Part shown: one piece after another, positions 1 through 7,148 of the stretch
Numbering within the stretch: the stretch's first letter is position 1
Layout of the letters: the number at the start of each line of letters is the position of its first letter
Origin: Oscillospiraceae bacterium
GTDB lineage: Bacteria > Bacillota > Clostridia > Oscillospirales > Ruminococcaceae
Direction: 5' to 3'
NCBI GenBank assembly: GCA_017410745.1
Contig: JAFPPJ010000003.1
Location: 1 to 19,506 of the forward strand
Length of the DNA: 19,506 nucleotides
Notes under the pieces: generated by a model
Told to the model about the DNA's origin: nothing
Seen by the model: only the letters and a program-made list of their open reading frames with translations
Database searches by the model: none
Position numbers and translations under genes: made by a program

Positions 1-1
1 A

Positions 2-1156
2 GATGCATACGGCATATACAAGTACGATGCATCCAAGAAGAAGTTTGTGCTGTATAAGGCGGTAAAGGGCACATCCTGCACCGTCAAGGGACTTACCGCA
101 GGCAAGGCATACAGCTTCAAGGTGTGTGCTCTGAGTAAGTCGGGCGGAAAATACTACGCCGGCAAGAAGTCGGAGATGTACCGCACAAGGACGGCATTCA
201 ACTTCAAGCCCGGCGATACGGTAAGCTGTGATATGTTCTCCATTACCGTCCCCGCAGGCTGTGCCTATGCGGCAGAGACAGAAAAGGACAGCATTTCACT
301 GTATGACAAGGAAGCACATGCTACCGAATACGGCGGATGGGCATTCGATCTGGCTCTGTACGAATCCCCTGCCGATTACTACGGCATGATGGACAAGAAG
401 ATAGGCGAGATAAGAACGGACAGCACGGTGTATGACGTGGTAGCCGCATACCCCTCCGAGATACAGTACGACTATCAGAAGTATCCCGACCTCATGCCCC
501 GCAGCTATGATATGCTCTACAGCGGCGCGGATGATATCTTCAAGACCGTCAAGGCCAAGGAAGGTACCTTTGTATACGGCGGCGCAACGGGCGATGAGCT
601 TTACGGCGATGTGCTCAACAAGTACAAGAAGGCACTGAGCGAGAACTGGGATTCCAACAAGCTCGAAGAAAATGACATGAGCGCCGCATACTACCAGATA
701 TATTCCTCCGACAAGTGCGATATGACCGAAAGGATAGGCTATGCCTTCCGCGATGTGAACAATGACGGCACACCGGAGCTGCTCATAGGCGATATTACCG
801 AAGACGAGAGCGTTATCTTCGACATCTATACCACCGTAGACCGCAAGCCCGCACATGTTGCGAGCGGCTGGTACAGGAACAGATACTATGTCTACGAGTA
901 CGGCATATGCAACGAGTATTCCGAGAGCGCATTCGCAAGCGGCTTCAGGATATATGACCTGATGCACAATACCACCGAGTTCACGCCCTCAGTAGATTTC
1001 AGATATGACGGCGAAAAGGATGAGGCTCAGCCGTACTTCATCGCATACAGCGACGGCGAGTACGAGCAAGTCTCGGAGGAGGATTTCGAGCAGCGCAAGT
1101 CCAATTTCGGCGATAAGCTGCATATCGACTTCACACCGTTCTCATCAGTAAAATAA
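2..1156 (+). CDS. Secreted fibronectin III protein with Asp-rich C-terminal domain, 5' truncated
   Basis: The frame is open from base 2, so the gene starts before the window; the GTG at 47 lies inside the domain and is not the start. About 384 residues are visible. Residues 1-55 look like the end of a fibronectin type III domain (a Gly-Leu-Thr-Ala-Gly-Lys-x-Tyr-x-Phe-x-Val turn, then a Lys-rich strand), a common spacer in extracellular proteins. The middle section (about 60-205) is unrecognised. The C-terminal part carries DVNNDGTPELLIG near visible residue 251, an Asp/Asn-rich loop of the kind seen in VCBS/FG-GAP or calcium-loop proteins, followed by a beta-rich stretch that resembles the domain in the lipoprotein at 9521-10888. 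Probably exported, but the signal peptide is outside the window. Function unknown; no catalytic motif recognised. Confidence 0.75.
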   Translation, partial: DAYGIYKYDASKKKFVLYKAVKGTSCTVKGLTAGKAYSFKVCALSKSGGKYYAGKKSEMYRTRTAFNFKPGDTVSCDMFSITVPAGCAYAAETEKDSISLYDKEAHATEYGGWAFDLALYESPADYYGMMDKKIGEIRTDSTVYDVVAAYPSEIQYDYQKYPDLMPRSYDMLYSGADDIFKTVKAKEGTFVYGGATGDELYGDVLNKYKKALSENWDSNKLEENDMSAAYYQIYSSDKCDMTERIGYAFRDVNNDGTPELLIGDITEDESVIFDIYTTVDRKPAHVASGWYRNRYYVYEYGICNEYSESAFASGFRIYDLMHNTTEFTPSVDFRYDGEKDEAQPYFIAYSDGEYEQVSEEDFEQRKSNFGDKLHIDFTPFSSVK

Positions 1157-1183
1157 GTTTTCACGTTCATTTCAAATTATACA

Positions 1184-1209
1184 GTCAGCGCCGGGCCACC
1201 GGTGCTGAC
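1184..1209 (+). terminator. 11-bp hairpin between the fibronectin III gene and the MATE gene
   Basis: GTCAGCGCCGG pairs with CCGGTGCTGAC (one G-T wobble) around a 4-base loop. It lies 27 bases after the upstream stop and ends 31 bases before the ATG at 1241. The following bases (TTATCTGATAAT) are only moderately T-rich, so it may be a weak terminator of the upstream gene or a structure in the leader of the transporter gene. Confidence 0.5.
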
Positions 1210-1240
1210 TTATCTGATAATCAGCATCGGAAGGACATCT

Positions 1241-3076
1241 ATGAATAAAACCCGAAACGATCGTTGGTCTCTTGTCAACAAAGTATTCCTTGACAATTTT
1301 CTTGTATCTGCCCTTATGGAGCTTTCAAGCGTCGGCGCAGGGTTTGTGGACGGCGTGGTAATCAGCCGTATGCTGCCAGCACAGTCTATGGCTGCCTATG
1401 GCATAGCACATCCGATATTCAGCCTGATAGCCGTATTTCACGGCTTATTCTCCACAGGCATGCAGACCGTCTGTTCACAGAAGCTCGGCAAGGGTGATGT
1501 TAAGGAATTCAACCGTCTGTTCTTTGCCGCATTTTATCCGGCGGGGATAGTGTCGCTGTTTCTTATAGCTGCTGTTATGCTCGGTGCAGAGCATATCGCC
1601 ATGATACTCGGTGCTTCCGGCAAGGATGCGGATCTGCTGATCAATGCAGCGAATTATATACGCGGACTTGCATTCGGGATACCTGCAACAATGCTCAACT
1701 TCGTTCTTATACCGGCGATACAGATGGACAGCGGGCGGAAAAGAGTACTCATATCCGCAAACACAGAACTGGTCATCAATATACTGTTCGATATCGCTGG
1801 AGTTATCATGGGGATGGGCATATTCGGGATAGGGCTTGCAACATCGATGGGTGCGTATACCAAGCTGGTGATATTGCTGCTTCATTTCACGGACAGATCG
1901 CATATGCTGCATTTTGCCCCGCTCAAAACAGATGTGAAGGAATTTCTGAATATGCTTTCCTTTGGCACAGAAAAAGCCTTCAGACGTGTCGGCAATGTGA
2001 TACGTCCTGTTTTTGTCAACAAGCTCATCCTCTTCTACGGCAGCACTGCGGCTATGACGGCAATGTCCGTCAGCAACAGCGTCACAAATCTTATAGAGAT
2101 ATTTGCAGTCGGGATTGCTGATACGGTGGGTCTGCTTACGGGCATATACTACGGCGAGAAGAACAGCGAGGCTATGGAAGCGATGGGCAGAGCAGCACAT
2201 CGCATATGCTATGTTGTCTGCGGCATTACCGGAATACTGCTGATCATACTCTCACAGCCCCTTGCTGCTTTCTATACAAAAAACGGCGGTGATATAACTG
2301 CCCTGACGCATTTCGCACTTATCGGCGCCGCCATGCAGTGTCCTCTGCAGGCACTTCTCCGCTCAAGAATATGCTATCTTCAGAGGATACAGAAAACTGC
2401 CGATATGCAAAGGCTGATCCTGCTGTCAAGTCTTATATATCCAATTGTGTGTGCATTCATACTCGGCCGGCTCTTCGGCGTACATGGTACCATACTGTGC
2501 TATATGGCAAGCGATCTGCTTACACTCACAACGGTATGGATATACCATGCGGTCAGGAAAAAGCACATCATCCCGTCGGCTGAGGAATATCTTTCTCTGC
2601 CTGATGACTTCACGATAAAACCCGGTGATATCATCTCCCTTGATATACAAGATATGGAGGATGTATCTCTGACTGCACAGCAGATCGGTATGTTCTGCAA
2701 AGGACACGGCATAGATCAGCGGGTCAGCATAAAAGCATCAGTCTGCTTTGAGGAAATTGCCGCCAACACCGTAAAGCATGGTTTTCCTATGAACAGCACC
2801 TCTGCACCTATAATAGATCTGCGTGTCGTCTGCTCGGAAAAACGGCTGACGATCCGTATGCAGGATAATTGTCCGAAATATGATGTCGGCACAAGGGTAA
2901 AAGATCTGGCAGAGGCAGAAAAAGAAGAAAGGCTTTCCGATCTCGGCACATACGTTGCACTCAGACTTGCTGACGAGATACGCTATATCTATTCCTTTGA
3001 TACAAATACCGTATTCCTTGAATTTGATACAGACTCTCCCTCCGCGGACATCGCCATACCGGCGGACTGTCAGTGA
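1241..3076 (+). CDS. MATE-family efflux transporter fused to an RsbW-like ATPase domain
   Basis: A 611-residue protein. Residues 1 to about 450 form a polytopic membrane domain of the MATE/polysaccharide-export type: many hydrophobic helices, a first helix with Phe-Val-Asp-Gly (the usual MATE 'D.. G' region), and conserved Gly/Pro-rich turns. After a short linker, residues about 480-605 resemble a GHKL (HATPase_c_2) domain as in anti-sigma factors of the RsbW/SpoIIAB type: CFEEIAANTVKHGF at 502-515 is an N-box (E, N, H), DNCPKYD at 542-548 is a G1 box with the usual Gly replaced by Cys, and SDLGTYVALRLADEI (566-580) corresponds to the G2 region. I chose ATG 1241 because GGAAGGA lies 5 bases upstream; the GTG at 1202 has no ribosome site and falls inside a hairpin. 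Substrate and partner unknown. MATE-ATPase fusion proteins probably occur in other Clostridia. Confidence 0.85.
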   Translation: MNKTRNDRWSLVNKVFLDNFLVSALMELSSVGAGFVDGVVISRMLPAQSMAAYGIAHPIFSLIAVFHGLFSTGMQTVCSQKLGKGDVKEFNRLFFAAFYPAGIVSLFLIAAVMLGAEHIAMILGASGKDADLLINAANYIRGLAFGIPATMLNFVLIPAIQMDSGRKRVLISANTELVINILFDIAGVIMGMGIFGIGLATSMGAYTKLVILLLHFTDRSHMLHFAPLKTDVKEFLNMLSFGTEKAFRRVGNVIRPVFVNKLILFYGSTAAMTAMSVSNSVTNLIEIFAVGIADTVGLLTGIYYGEKNSEAMEAMGRAAHRICYVVCGITGILLIILSQPLAAFYTKNGGDITALTHFALIGAAMQCPLQALLRSRICYLQRIQKTADMQRLILLSSLIYPIVCAFILGRLFGVHGTILCYMASDLLTLTTVWIYHAVRKKHIIPSAEEYLSLPDDFTIKPGDIISLDIQDMEDVSLTAQQIGMFCKGHGIDQRVSIKASVCFEEIAANTVKHGFPMNSTSAPIIDLRVVCSEKRLTIRMQDNCPKYDVGTRVKDLAEAEKEERLSDLGTYVALRLADEIRYIYSFDTNTVFLEFDTDSPSADIAIPADCQ

Positions 3077-3087
3077 ATAAAAATAAG

Positions 3088-3114
3088 ATCCGCTCCCGAA
3101 TTACGGGAGCGGAT
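3088..3114. terminator. Bidirectional rho-independent terminator between convergent genes
   Basis: ATCCGCTCCCG pairs perfectly with CGGGAGCGGAT around the loop AATTA. On the minus strand it is followed by CTTATTTTTATT, a proper T tract for the zinc-ribbon operon. On the plus strand the tract is weaker (GTTGTT), but the stem lies only 11 bases after the transporter stop. Confidence 0.85.
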
Positions 3115-3145
3115 GTTGTTAAACATAACCTTTAATTGCCGTTCA

Positions 3146-3643
3146 TTATAAAAAGACAGAGATAAAGCGTAATATATAGATTATTATCATCACTATCACA
3201 ACGCCTCTGATGATCTTCCCGATGTCTATATCAGTATTGTTCTGCTGTGCAGACGACTGAGGGAAGAACATCTGCTTCAAGGCCTCATCCGGCTTTGTAT
3301 CGTTCTGGTCATAGCTCATGAACTGGCGGAAAGCATCAACGGGTTTCTGCTGTGCGGACTGCTGTGGGAATAACATATCCTTCTTATCCGCTTTTGTGCC
3401 GTTCTGATCTTCATTCATGAACTGGAAGAAGGCATCCGCGGTCTTTTGCTGTGCGGGAGCGGACTCATGTATTTTAGTGCCGCGCTCGCTTCTGTCATAG
3501 GTGATCTTGCTGTGGTCGTGATCACTGTAGTCCTGACAGCGGGCGCTTTCACTGTAATTATCGGCGCCGAACACTGCCGCACCGCAGTATGAGCAGAAAT
3601 CATCATCCTTGCTTATCCTGTGGCATTCGGGACATATTTTCAT
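3146..3643 (-). CDS. Zinc-ribbon protein with C-terminal membrane anchor (paralogue 1)
   Basis: 165 residues, last gene of a three-gene paralogous operon. The head (1-57) has a zinc ribbon C4-x2-C7-x9-C17-x2-C20, a further conserved Cys36, an HDH at 42-44 and the block SKITYDRSERGTK at 45-57, all nearly identical in the two neighbours. The middle contains a tandem repeat of about 33 residues (64-96 and 97-131, each starting AQQK and carrying DAFxQFM and DQNxTK) with a partial third copy. Residues 144-165 are one strongly hydrophobic helix ending the protein, so it is likely tail-anchored with the ribbon in the cytoplasm. The start has GGAG upstream and a 21-base gap from the preceding gene. 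No enzyme motif is visible. Function unknown. Confidence 0.85.
   Translation of the reverse strand: MKICPECHRISKDDDFCSYCGAAVFGADNYSESARCQDYSDHDHSKITYDRSERGTKIHESAPAQQKTADAFFQFMNEDQNGTKADKKDMLFPQQSAQQKPVDAFRQFMSYDQNDTKPDEALKQMFFPQSSAQQNNTDIDIGKIIRGVVIVMIIIYILRFISVFL
3251..3454 (-). repeat. Coding tandem repeat in zinc-ribbon paralogue 1
   Basis: Two units encoding residues 64-96 and 97-131 share the pattern AQQKxxDAFxQFMxxDQNxTKxD...FPQ. The start of a third unit (AQQNNTD) follows. The two neighbouring paralogues lack this repeat, so it arose after the genes were duplicated. Confidence 0.7.
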
Positions 3644-3664
3644 ACGATCTCCTCGGGAATAAAC

Positions 3665-4135
3665 TTACATCATATCGCCTATTAAACCCATAATAACGGC
3701 GATCACAACGAATATGACTATCGCGACAGTATATGCTACAGCAATTTTCTGCTGTGATGCTGATTTATTGCGCATATTGTTCATATACTGTCTTTGCTGA
3801 TACATATTCTGATTTGACGGATCATAAAGATTGGGGTACTTATACATATGATCATCGGTTTTCTGCTGAGTCATCTGCGTAGGATAGGTCGGCGGGGTCG
3901 TGCCTTCAAGGAACATGCTGCGAACGGTATTCGCCATTTCATCGAGCTTTTCCCTGTCGCGTATCTTTGTGCCGCGCTCTGTCCTGTCAAATGTGATCTT
4001 GCTGTGGTCATGTCCGCTGTAGTCATTGCAGCGGGCGCTTTCGCTGTAATTATCGAAGCCGAATACTGCTGCACCGCAGTGTGAGCAGAAATCATCATCC
4101 TTGCTTATCTTGTGGCATTCGGGGCATATTTTCAT
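3665..4135 (-). CDS. Zinc-ribbon protein with C-terminal membrane anchor (paralogue 2)
   Basis: 156 residues, middle gene of the zinc-ribbon operon. Its first 57 residues match the flanking paralogues: C4/C7/C17/C20 ribbon, Cys36, HDH at 42-44 and SKITFDRTERGTK. The following linker is different: a short helical segment (REKLDEMANTVRSMF), then a Gln/Asn/Tyr/Met-rich stretch. It ends in a single hydrophobic helix of about 22 residues and GDMM. Its ATG overlaps the stop of the upstream gene by four bases (ATGA at 4132-4135), with GGAGGTG at 4141-4147, so translation is probably coupled. Function unknown; I infer a cytoplasmic metal-binding head held at the membrane. Confidence 0.85.
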   Translation of the reverse strand: MKICPECHKISKDDDFCSHCGAAVFGFDNYSESARCNDYSGHDHSKITFDRTERGTKIRDREKLDEMANTVRSMFLEGTTPPTYPTQMTQQKTDDHMYKYPNLYDPSNQNMYQQRQYMNNMRNKSASQQKIAVAYTVAIVIFVVIAVIMGLIGDMM

Positions 4136-4542
4136 ACCATCACCTCCCGGTAAACGATGCTGTACGCTAAGATGGTCGTGATAATAACAGATATCAGAAC
4201 AGCGAGTATGAGTATGATCTTAAATGTCTTCATATCCTTATTAGGCGGCATAGCTCCTCTTCTGCGGAGCTCGTCTATGAACTGCGTATTATACACAGGA
4301 GGGGTCTGTCCGCCCTGTCTCTGCTGAGGCGGCATCGGGAAAAACGCATCAGCTCTCGTGTCTTCACGCAGCTTTGTGCCGCGCTCGCTTCTGTCATAGG
4401 TGATCTTGCTGTGGTCATGACCGCTGAGATCGCGGCAGCTTGCATCCTCGCTGTAATCATCTGCGCTGAATACGGCTGCACCGCAATTGGAGCAGAAATC
4501 ATCGTCCTTGCTTATCTTGTGACATTCGGGACATATTTTCAT
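4132..4542 (-). CDS. Zinc-ribbon protein with C-terminal membrane anchor (paralogue 3)
   Basis: 136 residues, first gene of the operon. The head shows MKICPECHKI, then DDDFCSNCG, completing the four-Cys ribbon at 4, 7, 17 and 20, with Cys36, HDH at 42-44 and SKITYDRSERGTK at 45-57. The linker is short and rich in Pro and Gln (PMPPQQRQGGQTPP). Residues about 106-127 form one hydrophobic helix near the C-terminus (KIILILAVLISVIITTILAY). The start has GGGGTGAT close upstream and the promoter is 20 bases further. It shares the head with the two genes that follow but not the linker, as expected of duplicated genes whose tails diverged. Function unknown. Confidence 0.85.
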   Translation of the reverse strand: MKICPECHKISKDDDFCSNCGAAVFSADDYSEDASCRDLSGHDHSKITYDRSERGTKLREDTRADAFFPMPPQQRQGGQTPPVYNTQFIDELRRRGAMPPNKDMKTFKIILILAVLISVIITTILAYSIVYREVMV

Positions 4543-4561
4543 ACCATCACCCCTTTATGTC

Positions 4562-4590
4562 AGTATACACGATATGAGACTTTTTTGCAA
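4562..4590 (-). promoter_or_regulatory. Sigma-A type promoter of the zinc-ribbon operon
   Basis: Read on the minus strand: TTGCAA (4585-4590), a 17-base spacer, then TATACT (4562-4567). The -10 box ends 19 bases before the ATG at 4542, leaving a very short leader that contains the ribosome site. Confidence 0.75.
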
Positions 4591-4624
4591 GGGGTGAAGC
4601 CTGTTTTTAATCAAATCCTAATCG

Positions 4625-4683
4625 GGCAAAGCCCGAGGTTACCCGTTGACTCGTCCCTACTGTGCCTTTCATCCGAGGCTCGG
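4625..4683. repeat. Dispersed repeat copy A (59 bp)
   Basis: Begins GGCAAAGCCCGAGGTTACC and ends GGCTCGG. It matches copy B at 52 of 59 positions with no gap. Its left edge is part of the hairpin-forming CGGGCAAAGCCCG (4623-4635) and its right edge is the palindrome CCGAGGCTCGG (4673-4683). Confidence 0.85.
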
Positions 4684-4722
4684 TCACTTTCATGCCTGCG
4701 ATAGATTTATGACTGTTGTAGA

Positions 4723-4781
4723 GGCAAAGCCCGAGGTTACCTGTTGACTCGTCCCTGCTATGCCTTTCACTTGCGGCTCGG
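4723..4781. repeat. Dispersed repeat copy B (59 bp)
   Basis: Same length and orientation as copy A, with seven substitutions, four of them clustered near the right end. It is separated from A by 39 bases of unrelated sequence. Its right end runs directly into copy C. Confidence 0.85.
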
Positions 4782-4784
4782 CCG

Positions 4785-4812
4785 GGCAAAGCCCGGGGTT
4801 GCCCGTCACACA
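4785..4812. repeat. Dispersed repeat copy C (partial)
   Basis: Starts with the same GGCAAAGCCCG and continues GGGTTGCCCGT, after which similarity to copies A and B is lost. Preceded by CCGG, it forms a hairpin CCGGGC-AAA-GCCCGG at 4783-4797. Confidence 0.65.
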
Positions 4813-4901
4813 TTTGACAGGAAACGAAGTTTTCGTCTCGGAGCATTGGTTTCTGCTGTAATGGGTAAAGCACGGTCTCATGTTCCTGCCCGCATATAAA
4901 A

Positions 4902-4934
4902 AGAATACAGTGCGGGGTACCGTCACTGTATTCT
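4902..4934 (-). terminator. Rho-independent terminator after the cyclophilin gene
   Basis: AGAATACAGTG (4902-4912) pairs perfectly with CACTGTATTCT (4924-4934) around an 11-base loop. On the minus strand it follows the cyclophilin stop by 7 bases and is followed by TTTTTATAT. It closes the long arg-pyk transcript. Confidence 0.88.
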
Positions 4935-4941
4935 GTATATC

Positions 4942-5712
4942 TTATTCGCCGTCGTATTCCTCGATGCGGACGGTCTTCATCTGCACCATCTTGAGGGGCT
5001 TGTCATTCTCGTCCGTCTCGACTTCAGCCATTGCACGGACAACGTCCATTCCCTCGAACACCTGACCGAATACGGTATATCCGCCGTCAAGGAAGGGCGT
5101 GCCGCCTACCTCCTTGTACTTGTCCTTAACGGACTGGGGATAGGGATACTCTTCTATGGGTATCTGGGTATAGATGAAATCGGAAGGAGTATTCACGATA
5201 TAGAACTGGCTGCCGCTGGTGGATGTGCTGCCGGAGTTGGCATAGCATACAGCGCCGGAGAAATGATAGAGCTTGTGTGAAAGTCCGCTCTCGAACTTAT
5301 CGCCCCACAGCGACTGTCCGCCGTAGCCTGTGCCCTGAGGGTCACCGCCCTGATTCATAAATTTGGGGATTATACGGTGGAATATGAGCTCATCATAGTA
5401 GTTCATCTCGGTGAGACCCATGAAATTCTCGCACGCCTGCGGCACTTCCTCGGGGAATAGCTTTATCTTGATAGTGCCGTAGTCCTTGACATCCATCACG
5501 ATTATCTTCTCGCCCTTCTGGGGAGGAGTGAAGTTGAGGGCTTCCTTCCATTCGAGCTGCGACTCGTCAACGGTAGTTGCGGCAGTGGTCTGCGCTGCGG
5601 GAGCAGTCTCGGTATTGCCGCTGTTGGAAGATGTGGATGTGCCCTGTGAGGATGTGCATCCTGCGAATATCATGCAGCTGAGTGCTGCGCATATCAGTCC
5701 TTTTTTCATCAT
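4942..5712 (-). CDS. Cyclophilin-type peptidyl-prolyl isomerase, lipoprotein
   Basis: 256 residues. An N-terminal signal with lipobox FAGC (Cys19) predicts anchoring on the outer face of the membrane, followed by a Ser/Thr-rich spacer to about residue 50. Residues 68-250 are a cyclophilin domain: FHRIIPKFMNQGGDP (111-125, containing the catalytic Arg), GSQFYIV (167-173) and LDGGYTVFGQVFEGMDV (208-224). The family catalyses cis-trans isomerisation of proline bonds, here presumably in exported proteins. The start ATG overlaps the pyruvate-kinase stop by four bases (ATGA, 5709-5712), with AAAGG upstream, so it is translated from the same message. It is the last gene before a strong terminator. 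Family assignment is firm; the client proteins are unknown. Confidence 0.93.
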   Translation of the reverse strand: MMKKGLICAALSCMIFAGCTSSQGTSTSSNSGNTETAPAAQTTAATTVDESQLEWKEALNFTPPQKGEKIIVMDVKDYGTIKIKLFPEEVPQACENFMGLTEMNYYDELIFHRIIPKFMNQGGDPQGTGYGGQSLWGDKFESGLSHKLYHFSGAVCYANSGSTSTSGSQFYIVNTPSDFIYTQIPIEEYPYPQSVKDKYKEVGGTPFLDGGYTVFGQVFEGMDVVRAMAEVETDENDKPLKMVQMKTVRIEEYDGE

Positions 5713-7139
5713 TGTTCAACCTTTCCAATCTCAAGCACCTTGAGCATATTAGTAGAGCCGCCCACACCGAGGGGTATGCCTGCGGTGATGACGATAAGAT
5801 CGCCGTTGCTCAGCAGCCCTGCATTCACAGCTTCATCCACTGCACTTTCAAGCAGTTCGTCGGTGCTGTTCTTTTCCTCCATCACAAGAGGAGTAACGCC
5901 CCATGACAGATTCATCTGACGACAGACGGTGGGGTCTGGGGTAAGACCGATTATAGGACAGTTGGGGCGGAATTTGGACAGCATCTTTGCTGTACCGCCC
6001 GTCTTTGTCACGGTCAGTATCGCACGCGCGCCAAGATCATGTGCGGTGGTGCATGCCGCATGGGAGATGGCGTTGGTTATCTCGAGCACACCGTCATCTA
6101 TGCGGTTCTTGAAGCGTGCCTTGTAGTTTATGTCGCCCTCGGTGGTCTCGGCTATGAGCGCCATAGTGCGAACAGCCTCCACGGGATGCTTGCCTGCGGC
6201 GGTCTCGCCCGAAAGCATGATGGCAGAGGTGCCGTCATATATCGCATTGGCAACGTCGGTTATCTCCGCTCTGGTGGGGCGGATATTGGATATCATGGAT
6301 TCAAGCATCTGAGTGGCGGTGATCACCTGCTTGCCCGCATTGTAGCCCTTTCTGATAAGGCTCTTCTGTATTGCGGGTATCTGCTCAAAGGGTATCTCTA
6401 CGCCCATATCGCCTCGTGCCACCATAATGCCGTCGGATACGGAAAGTATCTCTTCGATGTTGTCCACACCGTCACGGTTCTCTATCTTGGCTATGATGCG
6501 GGGCGACGACCATCCCAGGGACTTGATGAACTTGCGCAGGTATGCCACGTCTGCGGCACTGCGCACAAAGGATGCGGCGATGAAGTCAAAGCCTATCTTC
6601 GCACCGAATTCAAGGTCGTTCATGTCGCGCTCGGACAGATAGGGCATACTCAGCTCCACGCCCGGCACATTTATGCCCTTATGATCGCTGACCGTACCGC
6701 CGTGAACAACGGTGGTGAATATGTCCCTGCCCTTGATGCTGTCCACTCTCAGTTCGATAGCACCGTCATTTATGAGTATCGCTGTGCCCTTCTTCACATC
6801 GTCGGGCAGACCCTTGAAGGATACGCAGGCGCGCTCCTTCGTGCAGTCACATTCCTCGGTGGTGAGTATGAAACGGTCACCGTCGGCAAGTTCCTGTGCG
6901 CCTGCCGGGAATACGCCGAGACGTATCTCCGGGCCCTTGGTATCGAGCAGAGTTGCCACGGGGAGCCCCAGCTCCTCTCGTATGCGGACTACCTGCTCAA
7001 AGCGCTTCTTATGATCTTCATATGTACCGTGCGAGAAATTGAACCTTGCGACATTCATGCCGTTCATCATCATTTCGCGAAGGATGTTGTCGTCGTCGGT
7101 AGAAGGCCCCATAGTGCATATGATCTTTGTCTTTCTCAT
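5709..7139 (-). CDS. pyk: Pyruvate kinase
   Basis: 476 residues, the normal length for the core enzyme and without the extra C-terminal PEP-utiliser domain found in Bacillus. It transfers phosphate from phosphoenolpyruvate to ADP in the last step of glycolysis, in the cytoplasm. Visible motifs: NFSHGT (34-39), DTKGPEIRLG (66-75), KIENRDG with the catalytic Lys (218-224), MVARGDMGVEIP (239-250, metal-binding Glu/Asp region) and ATQMLESM (275-282). The start follows argF by 9 bases with GGGGGA as ribosome site, and its stop overlaps the cyclophilin start. Finding pyk at the end of an arginine cluster is unusual; it may share the message or have an internal promoter that I could not see. Confidence 0.97.
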   Translation of the reverse strand: MRKTKIICTMGPSTDDDNILREMMMNGMNVARFNFSHGTYEDHKKRFEQVVRIREELGLPVATLLDTKGPEIRLGVFPAGAQELADGDRFILTTEECDCTKERACVSFKGLPDDVKKGTAILINDGAIELRVDSIKGRDIFTTVVHGGTVSDHKGINVPGVELSMPYLSERDMNDLEFGAKIGFDFIAASFVRSAADVAYLRKFIKSLGWSSPRIIAKIENRDGVDNIEEILSVSDGIMVARGDMGVEIPFEQIPAIQKSLIRKGYNAGKQVITATQMLESMISNIRPTRAEITDVANAIYDGTSAIMLSGETAAGKHPVEAVRTMALIAETTEGDINYKARFKNRIDDGVLEITNAISHAACTTAHDLGARAILTVTKTGGTAKMLSKFRPNCPIIGLTPDPTVCRQMNLSWGVTPLVMEEKNSTDELLESAVDEAVNAGLLSNGDLIVITAGIPLGVGGSTNMLKVLEIGKVEQ

Positions 7140-7148
7140 ATGTCCCCC

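Larger units (their letters stand above)
4591..4901. other. Gene-free repeat region
   Basis: This stretch between the zinc-ribbon promoter and the cyclophilin terminator has no frame with a ribosome site and a protein-like composition. It holds two 59-base direct repeats and a partial third one, all containing GGCAAAGCCCG. Bases 4813-4901 show nothing recognisable. Confidence 0.7.

Noticed and set aside
4623..4812. CRISPR array
   Set aside because: There are only two full copies and a fragment, with 39 and 3 bases between them, and the unit is 59 bases. No cas genes are present.
4607..4926. Short minus-strand frames in the repeat region
   Set aside because: Their peptides only reflect the direct repeats (VTSGFA occurs twice), they lack ribosome sites and run across the terminator.
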